This document shows, piece by piece, positions 8,505 through 16,815 of a stretch of DNA of 64,000 bases (position 1 is its first letter; each line of letters begins with the position of its first letter). The DNA is from Caulobacter sp. (GTDB taxonomy: Bacteria; Pseudomonadota; Alphaproteobacteria; Caulobacterales; Caulobacteraceae). The translations under genes were made by a program, and so were the position numbers. The stretch covers positions 62,001-126,000 of the forward strand of contig JAUXTQ010000017.1 of the NCBI GenBank assembly GCA_030678995.1, read 5' to 3'. The notes beneath the pieces were generated by a model, which worked only from the letters and a program-made list of their open reading frames with translations, was not told where the DNA came from and ran no database searches.

Positions 8505-9875
8505 ATGCGGCTTCTGGTGGTCGGACGACTGAACGGACAGCTCTCCCTGGCGGTGAAAATGGCCATGGCGGCGGGGGCCAAGGTGGCGCACGTCGAAACC
8601 GTGGCCGCCGCCACCCAGGCCCTGCGGGCCGGACAGGGCGCCGACCTGTTGATGGTCGACTACGAGCTCGACATCGCGGCCCTGATCGCGGCCAACGAGG
8701 CCGAGCGCATCCGGGTGCCGGTGGTGGCCTGCGGCGTGGGCGCCGACGCCCAGCGCGCCGGCGACGCCATCCGCGCGGGGGCCAAGGAGTTCATCCCCCT
8801 GCCGCCCGACGCGGACCTGATCGCCGCGGTGCTGGCGGCGATCGGCGACGACAATCGCCCGATGATCGCCCGCGACCCGATCATGGAGGTCGTGATCAAG
8901 CTGGCCGACCAGATCGCGCCGTCGGACGCCTCGATCCTGATCACCGGCGAAAGCGGCGTCGGCAAGGAGGTGATGGCCCGCTACGTCCACACCAAGTCGC
9001 GCCGGGCCAACAAGCCGTTCATCAGCGTCAACTGCGCCGCCATCCCGGAGAACCTGCTGGAGAGCGAACTGTTCGGCCATGAGAAGGGCGCCTTCACCGG
9101 CGCGGTGGCGCGGCGAATCGGCAAGTTCGAGGAAGCCACCGGCGGCACCCTGCTGCTGGACGAAATCAGCGAGATGGACGGCCGTCTTCAGGCCAAGCTC
9201 CTCCGTGCATTGCAAGAGCGCGAGATCGACCGCGTCGGGGGCGGCAAGCCGGTCAAGGTCGATATCCGCGTCATCGCCACGTCCAACCGCGACCTGGCCC
9301 AGGCGGTGCGCGACGGGACGTTCCGCGAGGACCTGCTCTATCGCCTCAATGTCGTGAACCTGCGCCTTCCGCCCCTGCGCGAGCGCCCCGGCGACATTGT
9401 CGCCCTGTCCGACCACTTCGTGAAAAAGTACGCCGCCGCCAACGGCATGCCGGAACGGCCCCTGTCGACGGAGGCCCGCCGCCGCCTGGTCGGCCATCGC
9501 TGGCCGGGCAACGTGCGGGAGCTGGAGAACGCCATGCACCGGGCGGTGCTGCTCAGCACCGGCGCCGAGATCGAGGAGTTCGCCGTCCGCCTGCCCGACG
9601 GCCAGCCCATGTCCCAGGGACCCGACGCGGCGGTGGCCCGCACGGCCTCGATGGCCGCCGACGCCATCAGCCGCTCTTTCGTCGGCCAGACCGTGGCCCA
9701 GGTGGAGCAGCAGCTGATCCTGGACACCCTCGGCCACTGCCTTGGCAACCGCACCCACGCGGCCAACATCCTGGGCATCTCGATCCGCACCCTGCGCAAC
9801 AAGCTGAAGGAATATTCCGAGGCGGGCGTGAGCGTGCCGGCGCCGCAGGCGGGGCTTGGGGCGCATGCGGCCTAG
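8505..9875 (+). CDS. flbD: sigma-54-dependent flagellar regulator FlbD
   Basis: 456 residues. It has an N-terminal receiver-like domain (~1-125), an AAA+ sigma-54 activation domain (Walker A GESGVGKE, the sigma-54 contact motif GAFTGA, and Walker B LLLDEIS), and a C-terminal Fis-type HTH (NRTHAANILGISIRTLRNKL). The receiver keeps the aspartate in MVDYELD (residue 52) but lacks the usual acidic pair near its N-terminus. The expected K-P motif also reads PLPPD, so conventional phosphorylation is doubtful; in Caulobacter FliX controls FlbD instead. AAAGGAG precedes the ATG. It activates late flagellar promoters and represses fliF. Confidence 0.94.
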   Translation: MRLLVVGRLNGQLSLAVKMAMAAGAKVAHVETVAAATQALRAGQGADLLMVDYELDIAALIAANEAERIRVPVVACGVGADAQRAGDAIRAGAKEFIPLPPDADLIAAVLAAIGDDNRPMIARDPIMEVVIKLADQIAPSDASILITGESGVGKEVMARYVHTKSRRANKPFISVNCAAIPENLLESELFGHEKGAFTGAVARRIGKFEEATGGTLLLDEISEMDGRLQAKLLRALQEREIDRVGGGKPVKVDIRVIATSNRDLAQAVRDGTFREDLLYRLNVVNLRLPPLRERPGDIVALSDHFVKKYAAANGMPERPLSTEARRRLVGHRWPGNVRELENAMHRAVLLSTGAEIEEFAVRLPDGQPMSQGPDAAVARTASMAADAISRSFVGQTVAQVEQQLILDTLGHCLGNRTHAANILGISIRTLRNKLKEYSEAGVSVPAPQAGLGAHAA

Positions 9876-9876
9876 T

Positions 9877-10272
9877 TCAGCCGGCCTTGAGAAGCGCCTC
9901 CGCGCTTTCGGCGATGATGGCGTCGCGGGTGATGCCGCGCGCCTTCGCCGCGTCGTCGATATCGCTCAACAACGACTCCGGCAGAGTAAGCCTGACGACG
10001 GTCGAGGCTTCCGGTGTTGCTTCCACCAGGATTACGCCAGCCTCCCGAATATCGGGGTCGCGCGGAAGCCGATCCAGCGGAGTCGCGGACGGAATCGGCA
10101 TGTTCGCGTCGATCATGCCGCCAAGGTGGAGTTCGAGAGCCTCGCGGGCGCTGTCGGCGAGGTCGTTCAGGGTGTCGGCCGCGGTCACACAGCCGGGCAG
10201 GTCCGGAAAGAACAGGCCGTAACCTCCTCCTTCTCCCATTTCGATGAGCGCCGGAAAAACGAAGCGTTGCAT
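9877..10272 (-). CDS. hicB: HicB-family antitoxin
   Basis: 131 residues from the ATG of MQRFVFPALIEMG; an upstream ATG at 10284 is possible. The N-terminal ~70 residues form the HicB partial RNase H-like fold (YGLFFPDLPGCVTAADTLND), and the C-terminal part is a ribbon-helix-helix DNA-binding segment (VRLTLPESLLSDIDDAAKARG). HicB neutralises the HicA mRNA interferase and autorepresses. It follows hicA by 15 bases, toxin first, as usual for this family. Its stop lies two bases from the flbD stop, so the two genes converge. Confidence 0.9.
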   Translation of the reverse strand: MQRFVFPALIEMGEGGGYGLFFPDLPGCVTAADTLNDLADSAREALELHLGGMIDANMPIPSATPLDRLPRDPDIREAGVILVEATPEASTVVRLTLPESLLSDIDDAAKARGITRDAIIAESAEALLKAG

Positions 10273-10287
10273 GGGCGCCAACATACC

Positions 10288-10485
10288 TCAGCCGCCGAGA
10301 ATTTTCACGCCGCTTTGTCGCTCGATGCTTTTCAGGGTTCCCGCCGGCAAATCTCGTCTCGGATGCGGAACGGTCACAAGCCCCGGTCTAACAGGGTGCT
10401 TCAAATGGACATGACTGCCCTTCTGGCGGTCGATACGCCAGCCGTCCGCGACCAGAAGAACAAGTATTTCGCGACTGGACAGCAT
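10288..10485 (-). CDS. hicA: HicA-family mRNA interferase toxin
   Basis: 65 residues with the full HicA double-stranded RNA-binding-like fold. An N-terminal helix SSREILVLLVADGW precedes the catalytic-histidine strand KGSHVHLKHP, then the VTVPHPRRDLPAGTLKSI segment. HicA toxins cleave mRNA when the antitoxin is degraded. The module is transcribed away from flhA and sits inside the flagellar gene order, which suggests later insertion. All key residues appear intact. Confidence 0.92.
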   Translation of the reverse strand: MLSSREILVLLVADGWRIDRQKGSHVHLKHPVRPGLVTVPHPRRDLPAGTLKSIERQSGVKILGG

Positions 10486-10543
10486 TCACACCCCCAGGTG
10501 GCGATTTCTCATCCATTCCTCCGGGCGATGGAAGAGGGATTCC

Positions 10544-12637
10544 ATGGCTGACATCGGACTTTCAGGACTGGCAGGTCAGAGCCCCTCGGCGGGACGCGTC
10601 TGGGGCTGGCTGGTGCGTGGCGAGGTCGGCCTGGCGGTCGGCGTCATCGGCATCATCATCCTGCTGATCCTGCCGATCCCGGCCTGGCTGCTGGACATCC
10701 TGCTGTCGCTGTCGATCACCAGCGCAGTCCTGATCCTGATGACCGCCCTGCTGATCAAGAAGCCGCTGGAATTCACGGCCTTCCCGACCGTACTGCTGGT
10801 CACCACCCTGTTCCGGCTGGGCCTGAACCTCGCCTCGACCCGCCTGATTCTGACCAACGGCCACGAGGGCCCCCACGGCGCCGGCCAGATCATCAAGGCC
10901 TTCGGCGAGCTGATGATGGGCGGCAACTACATCATTGGGGTGATCGTCTTCGCCATCCTGGTGATCGTGAACTTCGTGGTGGTCACCAAGGGCTCGGGCC
11001 GCATCGCCGAGGTGGCCGCGCGGTTCACCCTCGATTCCATGCCCGGCAAGCAGATGGCCATCGACGCCGACCTGTCGTCCGGCCTGATCGACCAGGACGA
11101 GGCCAAGAAGCGCCGAAAGGAGCTGGAGCAGGAATCGACTTTCTTCGGGGCCATGGACGGCGCCAGCAAGTTCGTTCGCGGCGATGCCGTGGCCGGCCTG
11201 ATCATCGTCGCCATCAATGTCATCGGCGGCTTCCTGATCGGCGTGCTCCAGCACAAGATCCCCGCCGGCGACGCGGCCACCACCTACACCCTGATGACCA
11301 TCGGCGACGGCCTGGTCAGCCAGGTGCCGGCCCTGGTCATCTCCATCGCCGCCGGCTTCCTGGTCTCAAAGGCCGGGGTCGAGGGGTCGGCCAACAAGGC
11401 GCTGGTCGCGCAGCTGGCCATGAATCCGATCAGCCTCGGCATGGTCTCGGCCTCGTCGGGGATCATCGCCCTGATCCCGGCCATGCCGAAGCTGCCGTTC
11501 CTGGTTCTGGCGGTGCTGGCCGGCGTGCTGGCCTGGCGACGGACGGTGATGGAGAACGCCCCCGAGGTGGTCATCGAGACGGCCCCCTCCGCCGAGCAGG
11601 AGGAGGAGCCGATCTCCAACTCCCTGGCCATCGACGACGTGAAGATCGAGCTGGGCTACGGCCTGCTGGCGCTGATCAACGACCTGGATGGCCGCAAGCT
11701 GACCGACCAGATCCGCGCCTTGCGCAAGACCCTGGCGGCGGATTTCGGCTTCGTCATGCCGCCGGTGCGCATCCTCGACAACATGCGCCTGCCGACCCAG
11801 GGCTACGCCATCCGCATCAAGGAGATGGAGTGCGGCGCGGGCGAGGTGCGCATCGGCTCGCTGATGGCCATGGACCCGCGCGGCGGCCAGGTTGAGCTGC
11901 CTGGCGATCACATGCGCGAGCCGGCCTTCGGCCTGCCCGCGACCTGGATCGACGAGGGGCTGAAGGAAGAGGCGACCTTCCGCGGCTACACCATCGTCGA
12001 TCCGGCCACCGTGTTGACCACCCACCTGACCGAGATCCTCAAGGACAACATGGCCGACCTGCTCTCGTACGCGGAGGTGCAGAAGCTGCTCAAGGACCTG
12101 GCGCCGGAGCAGAAGAAGCTGGCCGACGACGTGGTCCCGGCCATTGTCACCGGCACCAGCCTGCAGCGCGTGCTGCAGGCGCTGCTGCGCGAGCGGGTCT
12201 CGATCCGCGACCTGCCGACGATCCTCGAGGGCGTGGCCGAGGCCGCGCCGCACACCGCCTCGATCACCCAGCTGGTGGAGGCCGTCCGCGCCCGCCTGGG
12301 CCGCCAGCTCTGCTGGGCCAACCGCGGCGACGACGGCGCCCTGCCGATTGTCACCCTGTCGCCGGACTGGGAGGTCGCCTTCGGCGAGGCCCTGATGGGC
12401 CAGGGTGAAGACAAGCAGCTGGCCATGGCTCCCAGCAAGCTGCAGGAGTTCATTCGCGGCGTCCGCGAGGCCTTCGAACGCGCCGCGCTGGCCGGCGACC
12501 AGCCGGTCCTGCTGACCAGCCCGCAGGTCCGCCCCTACGTCCGCTCGATCATCGAACGCTTCCGCGGCCAGACCGTGGTGATGAGCCAGAACGAGGTCCA
12601 TCCCAGGGCCAAGCTGAGGACGGTGGGGCAGGTTTAG
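10544..12637 (+). CDS. flhA: flagellar export gate protein FlhA
   Basis: 697 residues, the normal length. About eight membrane segments fill the first ~330 residues, with the family signature PFFRL-type region (FPTVLLVTTLFRLGLNLASTR) and the cytoplasmic loop LDSMPGKQMAIDADL characteristic of FlhA/InvA/LcrD. The C-terminal ~350 residues form the cytosolic ring that binds export chaperones, including the ADLLSYAEVQKLL motif. It is the proton-driven channel of the flagellar type III system. Only 58 bases separate it from divergent hicA, so its promoter lies in or near that gap. Confidence 0.96.
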   Translation: MADIGLSGLAGQSPSAGRVWGWLVRGEVGLAVGVIGIIILLILPIPAWLLDILLSLSITSAVLILMTALLIKKPLEFTAFPTVLLVTTLFRLGLNLASTRLILTNGHEGPHGAGQIIKAFGELMMGGNYIIGVIVFAILVIVNFVVVTKGSGRIAEVAARFTLDSMPGKQMAIDADLSSGLIDQDEAKKRRKELEQESTFFGAMDGASKFVRGDAVAGLIIVAINVIGGFLIGVLQHKIPAGDAATTYTLMTIGDGLVSQVPALVISIAAGFLVSKAGVEGSANKALVAQLAMNPISLGMVSASSGIIALIPAMPKLPFLVLAVLAGVLAWRRTVMENAPEVVIETAPSAEQEEEPISNSLAIDDVKIELGYGLLALINDLDGRKLTDQIRALRKTLAADFGFVMPPVRILDNMRLPTQGYAIRIKEMECGAGEVRIGSLMAMDPRGGQVELPGDHMREPAFGLPATWIDEGLKEEATFRGYTIVDPATVLTTHLTEILKDNMADLLSYAEVQKLLKDLAPEQKKLADDVVPAIVTGTSLQRVLQALLRERVSIRDLPTILEGVAEAAPHTASITQLVEAVRARLGRQLCWANRGDDGALPIVTLSPDWEVAFGEALMGQGEDKQLAMAPSKLQEFIRGVREAFERAALAGDQPVLLTSPQVRPYVRSIIERFRGQTVVMSQNEVHPRAKLRTVGQV

Positions 12638-12822
12638 CGGAGAACCTGTCCGTCCCCGTCGCACTTGGGGCAGGTCCGCCGACCCGAAGCGTTGCAATGT
12701 CCGCACTTGGCGACATTGGTGGTGAGCCACAGAAGGCCAGGCATGCTGGTTGTGCCTCCGCCATTGCATTTGGGGCACCGCAGGGTGCGCCCCCCTCCGC
12801 AGACGTTGCAGACCTTTGCCAT
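12634..12822 (-). CDS. small DnaJ-type zinc-finger protein
   Basis: 62 residues containing four CxxC motifs: CNVCGGG, CPKCNGG, CGHCNAS and CPKCDGDG. This is the arrangement of the DnaJ CxxCxGxG zinc-binding domain, without any J domain. Such small proteins probably bind two zinc ions and may act as stand-alone chaperone or RNA-binding modules; the function is unknown. It is on the opposite strand and its stop overlaps the last bases of flhA. No paralog was seen here. Confidence 0.65.
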   Translation of the reverse strand: MAKVCNVCGGGRTLRCPKCNGGGTTSMPGLLWLTTNVAKCGHCNASGRRTCPKCDGDGQVLR

Positions 12823-13059
12823 GCCTACCTCCGTGCGGCATCGCGCGCCGCTGGCCGAGAAATCGGAACTGTCGTGAGTTCCGCTCGGGGGTGCGCCGCC
12901 CCGGAATAACGCTCAAATGCGACGCTCATCCAGAAGCACAACGCGGGGATGTGTTTTTCGCTCCACGCGGGAGGAGTTTTTTGTGGCGGTCCTGTTCCGT
13001 CGGTGGAAACCTCGCGCCCGTGCGCATCCGGCGGTCGGGCGGCCCTCTCGGGAGGCTCC

Positions 13060-13102
13060 TTGATTGACTGCCCAACGCGTGTTTACTTGATCGCTCAATC
13101 AA
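13060..13102 (+). promoter_or_regulatory. candidate operator/promoter of the tetR gene
   Basis: TTGATTGA at 13060-13067 is mirrored by TCAATCAA near 13095. The latter overlaps TTGATCGCTCAA, itself a near-perfect palindrome with TTGA/TCAA arms. The site ends about 12 bases before the GTG start of the regulator, as expected for autoregulation by a TetR protein. The rest of 12823-13059 shows no supported gene. Confidence 0.5.
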
Positions 13103-13113
13103 CGGAACGACCC

Positions 13114-13776
13114 GTGGAACCGACCCGAGAGCGCATCCTGTTCGCCGCCATGAAGCTCTTCTCCGAGAAGGGCTACCTGTCGACCTCGGTGGCCGACATC
13201 CTGCGCGAAGCCGGGGCCAATTCCGGCAGCCTGTACCACTTCTTCCCGACCAAGCAGGACGTCCTGCTGGCGGTGTTGGAGCTGTACCGCGACGGCATCT
13301 ATCCGATGCTGCTGGCGCCGGCCTGGGAGGGGGTGGACGACCCCATCGAGCGGATCTTCGCTCTGCTGGGCGACTACCGCGAGGCGCTGCACGCCACTGC
13401 CTGCCTTTACGGCTGCCCGATCGGCTCCATCGCCCTGGAGCTGCACGAACCCGACCCACCGGTGCGGGAGATGCTGTCGGTCAATTTCGACGGCTGGGTG
13501 CGCCATGTGAAGGCCTGCCTCGACGCGGCGAAAGACCGGCTGCCCGCCGGGACCGACACCCGGGCCCTGGCCACCTTCGTCCTCACCGTCATGGAGGGCG
13601 GGGTGATGCAGTCGCGCACCCACCGCACCCTGGAGGCCTTCGACGCCTCGGTGGCCGGGCTGCGGGACTACCTCAACCTGCTCCAGGCCGCCGCCGATGG
13701 CGCGGGGCGCAACGACGCCGCCGGCTCGGCCGTCGCCGGCCTGGTCGGCGGGGCGATCGGCAAGGTGCTGAAGTAG
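13114..13776 (+). CDS. TetR/AcrR family transcriptional regulator
   Basis: 220 residues from GTG at 13114; the longer track ORF runs back through non-coding DNA. The N-terminal TetR helix-turn-helix is clear (RERILFAAMKLFSEKGYLST, then LREAGANSGSLYHFFPTKQD). The C-terminal ligand domain resembles the AcuR/LmrA-type repressors (ACLYGCPIGSIALEL). The ligand is unknown. It probably represses its own promoter through the palindromes just upstream. A REP-like hairpin separates it from the convergent enoyl-CoA hydratase gene. Confidence 0.88.
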   Translation: MEPTRERILFAAMKLFSEKGYLSTSVADILREAGANSGSLYHFFPTKQDVLLAVLELYRDGIYPMLLAPAWEGVDDPIERIFALLGDYREALHATACLYGCPIGSIALELHEPDPPVREMLSVNFDGWVRHVKACLDAAKDRLPAGTDTRALATFVLTVMEGGVMQSRTHRTLEAFDASVAGLRDYLNLLQAAADGAGRNDAAGSAVAGLVGGAIGKVLK

Positions 13777-13782
13777 CCTGAC

Positions 13783-13811
13783 GGGGACAGACACCCGAAG
13801 GTGTCTGTCCC
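13783..13811 (+). repeat. REP-like hairpin, GACAGACACC subfamily
   Basis: GGGGACAGACACC and GGTGTCTGTCCC form a 12-bp stem with a short CGAA loop. It lies 7 bases after the tetR stop and 7 before the stop of the convergent crotonase gene. It belongs to the same family as the hairpins at 18223 and 36793. Confidence 0.85.
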
Positions 13812-13817
13812 ATCCGG

Positions 13818-14633
13818 TCAGACCTCCGCGAACGTCCCGGCCCGCTTCTCCATCGTCGACATGACCGCCTCAATCTGGTTGGGCGAGCCGATCAGGGCGA
13901 TCTGCTCCACGGACTCCTGCAGCAGCACAGTGTGCTGGTCGGCGCCGGCGGCGGCGAGGTCGAGCAGGCGCTTGTCGCCGCGGATGGCGTGGGGATTCTT
14001 GCTGGCGATCTCGGCGGCCAGCGCCAGGGCCTCGGCGCGCGGATCGGCGCAGACGCGGGTGGCGAAGCCGTAGCCGACGGCCTCCTCGCCGCTGAACTGG
14101 CGGCCGGTGTATGTCAGCTCGCGAACCACGTCGTCGCGGGCCAGATGGCGCATCAGCACCAGCCCGGCCATGTCGGGCACCAGGCCCCATTTGATCTCCA
14201 TGATCGACATCCGCGCGTCCGCCGTCACGTAGCGGATGTCGGCCCCCAGGGTCAGCTGAAAGCCGCCGCCGAAGGCCACGCCATGCACCGCCGCGATCAC
14301 CGGCACGGGAATCTCGCGCCAGACCATCACCGCGTGCTGGGCCCGGTTGCTGCCGCCGGGCGTGCGGCTGGCGGTCACCAGCGTATCGCCGCCGCGTCGC
14401 TCGCCGGAGGCCATCTTGCCGAAGTTGCCCATGTCCAGCCCGGCGCAGAAGGCGCGCCCCTCGCCCGACAGCACCACGGCCCGCACACCGGCCTCGGTTT
14501 TCAGCCGCTCGCCCGTCTCGATCAGGGCCGAGAACATGGCGTCGTCCAGGGCGTTCATCTTGTCGACCCGGATCAGGCGCACGTCGGCCACGCCGTTCTC
14601 GATGGTCACGGAAATCCGGTCCTGCGTGCTCAT
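13818..14633 (-). CDS. crotonase-family enoyl-CoA hydratase/isomerase
   Basis: 271 residues with the crotonase fold: the CoA-binding GRAFCAGLDMGNFG motif, the oxyanion-hole segment HGVAFGGGFQLTLGADIRY, and the C-terminal trimerisation helices. The second acidic catalytic position seems to fall in EIKWGLVPDMAG. Substrate cannot be assigned from sequence. It stands alone, convergent with the TetR gene, which might control fatty acyl metabolism, but no shared operator is visible. Confidence 0.85.
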   Translation of the reverse strand: MSTQDRISVTIENGVADVRLIRVDKMNALDDAMFSALIETGERLKTEAGVRAVVLSGEGRAFCAGLDMGNFGKMASGERRGGDTLVTASRTPGGSNRAQHAVMVWREIPVPVIAAVHGVAFGGGFQLTLGADIRYVTADARMSIMEIKWGLVPDMAGLVLMRHLARDDVVRELTYTGRQFSGEEAVGYGFATRVCADPRAEALALAAEIASKNPHAIRGDKRLLDLAAAGADQHTVLLQESVEQIALIGSPNQIEAVMSTMEKRAGTFAEV

Positions 14634-14809
14634 GGCCTTGCCTTCCCTGTTTTGCGCAAGGTATCGGCGCGCCGTTGCTCACCGCAAGCCGTGACCCGGC
14701 GGAAGGTTGATGATCGTTTCACCAACTCCTCGCCATTGCCCCGCGCCGCGCGCGCCGATAGAGATGCGACCATAGGGGTGGCGCGTTTGCCGCCGGAGAT
14801 ACGCTGCGC

Positions 14810-15202
14810 ATGGCTCCGGCCAAACCGAAGAAAAGACAGAGTACCGGCGGGGCCATTCTGTGGGACCTGCTGACGTTTGACCGCCTGATGACCGGCCCGG
14901 TGATTCACCTGATCTACTGGGCGGGGCTGGGCGTGATCGTGCTGGGCGCGTTCGGCGCCATCGGCGCGGCGGTCGGCGTGGCGTTCAACGACGACAACAT
15001 CATCGGCAAGCTGCTGGCCTTGCCGGTGGCCGTGGCCGGGGCGCTGGTCTGCGCGGCCCTGGTGCTGCTGTGGCGGTCGTTCTGCGAGTTCTACGTGGCC
15101 ATCTTCCGCATCGCCGACGACCTGCGCGCCCTCCGCCTGGCCAGCGATGCGGACCACGCCCTGCACAAGCCAATCGCCCCGCCGCCGACGTTCAACGCCT
15201 AG
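14810..15202 (+). CDS. DUF4282 membrane protein
   Basis: 130 residues. A basic N-terminus is followed by LLTFDRLMTGPVIHLIYWAG and two membrane helices (about residues 35-60 and 70-95), then the FCEFYVAIFRIADDLRALR amphipathic segment typical of DUF4282. Function unknown. Its TAG stop lies inside the inverted repeat 15200-15240, which may serve as terminator. Confidence 0.72.
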   Translation: MAPAKPKKRQSTGGAILWDLLTFDRLMTGPVIHLIYWAGLGVIVLGAFGAIGAAVGVAFNDDNIIGKLLALPVAVAGALVCAALVLLWRSFCEFYVAIFRIADDLRALRLASDADHALHKPIAPPPTFNA

Positions 15203-15302
15203 AGCCTTCCCGCCCCGGAGGGGCGATCAGGAAGGCTCTAAACTAGAGAGGCGAGCGCGCTGGTCGCCGAAACCGGCAACCACTTTCGGCTAGCGCGCTC
15301 GC
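15200..15302. repeat. two adjacent inverted repeats between convergent genes
   Basis: TAGAGCCTTCC (15200-15210) pairs with GGAAGGCTCTA (15230-15240). GCGAGCGCGC (15251-15260) pairs perfectly with GCGCGCTCGC (15293-15302). The first includes the stop codon of the DUF4282 gene and the second covers the end of the xylanase gene, so the pair probably acts as a two-sided terminator. Neither has a run of T. Confidence 0.6.
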
Positions 15303-16333
15303 AGGGCGTCCACGATTGCGGCGAAGGTCGGCTTGGGCCGTCCCGCGTCATCGAACAGCAACGGCCGGTCCTGGGCGTTCTCGCGCTTGAGCCAGCTGTC
15401 GCGGTCGCGCAGGCCCCAGACGGTGAAGGCGAACTGCTGCCGCTCGGGCAGGGCGGCGAAGGCCTCGATCGCCTCGCCATAGAGTCGCGCCTGGCGCCGT
15501 TCGGCCTCGGCGCGGTTGGCGAGCATCCCGCCCTGGACGGTCGAGACGTCCATCTCCGACAGGTGGATCGGCAGGCCGAACCCGGCCAGGGCCTTCAGCG
15601 TCGCGGTGATCGCCCCCGGCGCCAGCTCCGACCAGCAATGGGTTTGGCAGCCGATGCCGCCCAGCGGGACTCCGTCCTTCAGCAGCTGCTCGATCAGCGT
15701 CATGTAGGTCCGCAGCTTCGCCGGCCGGCTTTCCAGGTGGTAGTCGTTGACGAACAGCACCGCCGCCGGATCGGCCGCCCTGGCCGCCTCGAAGGCGACC
15801 TTGAACTGGCCCGTCTGGCCCAGCTTGCGGCTCCACAGGCTGTCACGCAGGCCCTCGCCGTTCTCCATCACCGGCTCGTTGATCACGTCCCAGCCCGACG
15901 CCAGCCCGCGATAGCGGCTGACCATGGCGGTGACGTAGTTGCGCAGGGCGCCCTCGAAGCTCTGGCGGCTCTCGTCCAGGCGCGCGAACCCCTCCGGCTC
16001 GTTGGCGTACCACAGCAGGGTATGGCCAAAGAGGCGCTGACCATTGCGCCGGGCGAAGGCGGCGATAGCGTCGGCCCGGTCGAAGCGGAAGGAGCCGTCC
16101 GGCTGGACGACGTATTCCATCTTCATCTCCCACTCGGCGGTCAGCTGGGAGAAGTGGCGGGCGGCGAGGCCGGCGTAGGCCGGGTCTTCCAGGTCCGGCG
16201 CGCGGACGCAGGTCCCGATGGGAAAGGGGGCCAGCGACTTCAGCGGCGGCTCGGGGATCGGCTGGCTCAGCGCCGGCTCCCGCCCACAGGCGGCGAGGGC
16301 GAGGCCGGACGCCAGGATCAGGCGACGGGACAC
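15290..16333 (-). CDS. GH10 endo-1,4-beta-xylanase, predicted lipoprotein
   Basis: 347 residues from GTG at 16333; the 511-residue track ORF reads through a repeat and into fliJ in another frame. VSRRLILASGLALAACG is a lipoprotein signal with an LAAC lipobox. The body is glycoside hydrolase family 10, with the acid/base glutamate in GWDVINEPVMEN, the nucleophile in PIHLSEMDVST, and the GHTLLWYANEPEG substrate loop. It would hydrolyse xylan backbone outside the cytoplasm. It is placed next to fliJ-fliI with no functional link and separated from them by a 21-bp hairpin. Confidence 0.88.
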   Translation of the reverse strand: MSRRLILASGLALAACGREPALSQPIPEPPLKSLAPFPIGTCVRAPDLEDPAYAGLAARHFSQLTAEWEMKMEYVVQPDGSFRFDRADAIAAFARRNGQRLFGHTLLWYANEPEGFARLDESRQSFEGALRNYVTAMVSRYRGLASGWDVINEPVMENGEGLRDSLWSRKLGQTGQFKVAFEAARAADPAAVLFVNDYHLESRPAKLRTYMTLIEQLLKDGVPLGGIGCQTHCWSELAPGAITATLKALAGFGLPIHLSEMDVSTVQGGMLANRAEAERRQARLYGEAIEAFAALPERQQFAFTVWGLRDRDSWLKRENAQDRPLLFDDAGRPKPTFAAIVDALRAR

Positions 16334-16346
16334 CGGCGCCGCTGGC

Positions 16347-16390
16347 GGGGACAGGTTAAGCTGTCCCTTGGGACAGCTTAACCTGTCCCC
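16347..16390 (+). repeat. 21-bp perfect hairpin, REP-like, GACAGGTTAAGC variant
   Basis: GGGGACAGGTTAAGCTGTCCC is followed by TT and then its exact reverse complement. Each arm is itself partly palindromic (GGGACAG...CTGTCCC). It lies between the fliJ stop and the xylanase start, so it can terminate fliIJ transcription and also lies in the xylanase leader. Confidence 0.85.
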
Positions 16391-16404
16391 CTCGTAGTCT
16401 CTTT

Positions 16405-16815
16405 TCACCGCTGCCCGGCCCGCCGCAGGCCCAGTTCGTCGAGGGCGGCGGTTTCGCGGCGGCCGGCTTCCTTGCGGGCGGCCAGGCGGTGGTTCTCGGC
16501 CACATGCTCGTACTTCTTGAGCGCCTCGAAGGCCTCGGCCAGGGCGTCGCGGGCGCCGGCTTCCTCGAGGGCCAGGGTGTCGATGGCGTCCATCGCCTCC
16601 GCCTTGCGTAGTTTCAGCCCCTCGCGGAAGCCGGCCATGTACCAGCCGGCCTCGGCGTCGGCGCGGGCGTTCTGCAGCTCGGACTCGCCCTCGGCCTCCA
16701 GCACCGCAAGCTTCAGCTCGGCATGGGTGCGGCGGTCGACGATGTCGGCCAGCCGCTTCTGCAGGGTCTCGACCTCGTGGGTCGAGATGCGGATCAGGGA
16801 GCCCATGGCCTTCAT
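16405..16815 (-). CDS. fliJ: flagellar export protein FliJ
   Basis: 136 residues, almost entirely heptad-rich helix (LIRISTHEVETLQKRLADIV, then LKKYEHVAENHRLAARKEAG), matching the short coiled-coil FliJ stalk of the export ATPase. The start ATG overlaps the fliI stop (ATGA); an internal ATG at MGSLIR is also possible. FliJ fits in the FliI hexamer and activates the FlhA gate. Family conservation is weak, but position and coiled-coil character agree. Confidence 0.85.
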   Translation of the reverse strand: MKAMGSLIRISTHEVETLQKRLADIVDRRTHAELKLAVLEAEGESELQNARADAEAGWYMAGFREGLKLRKAEAMDAIDTLALEEAGARDALAEAFEALKKYEHVAENHRLAARKEAGRRETAALDELGLRRAGQR

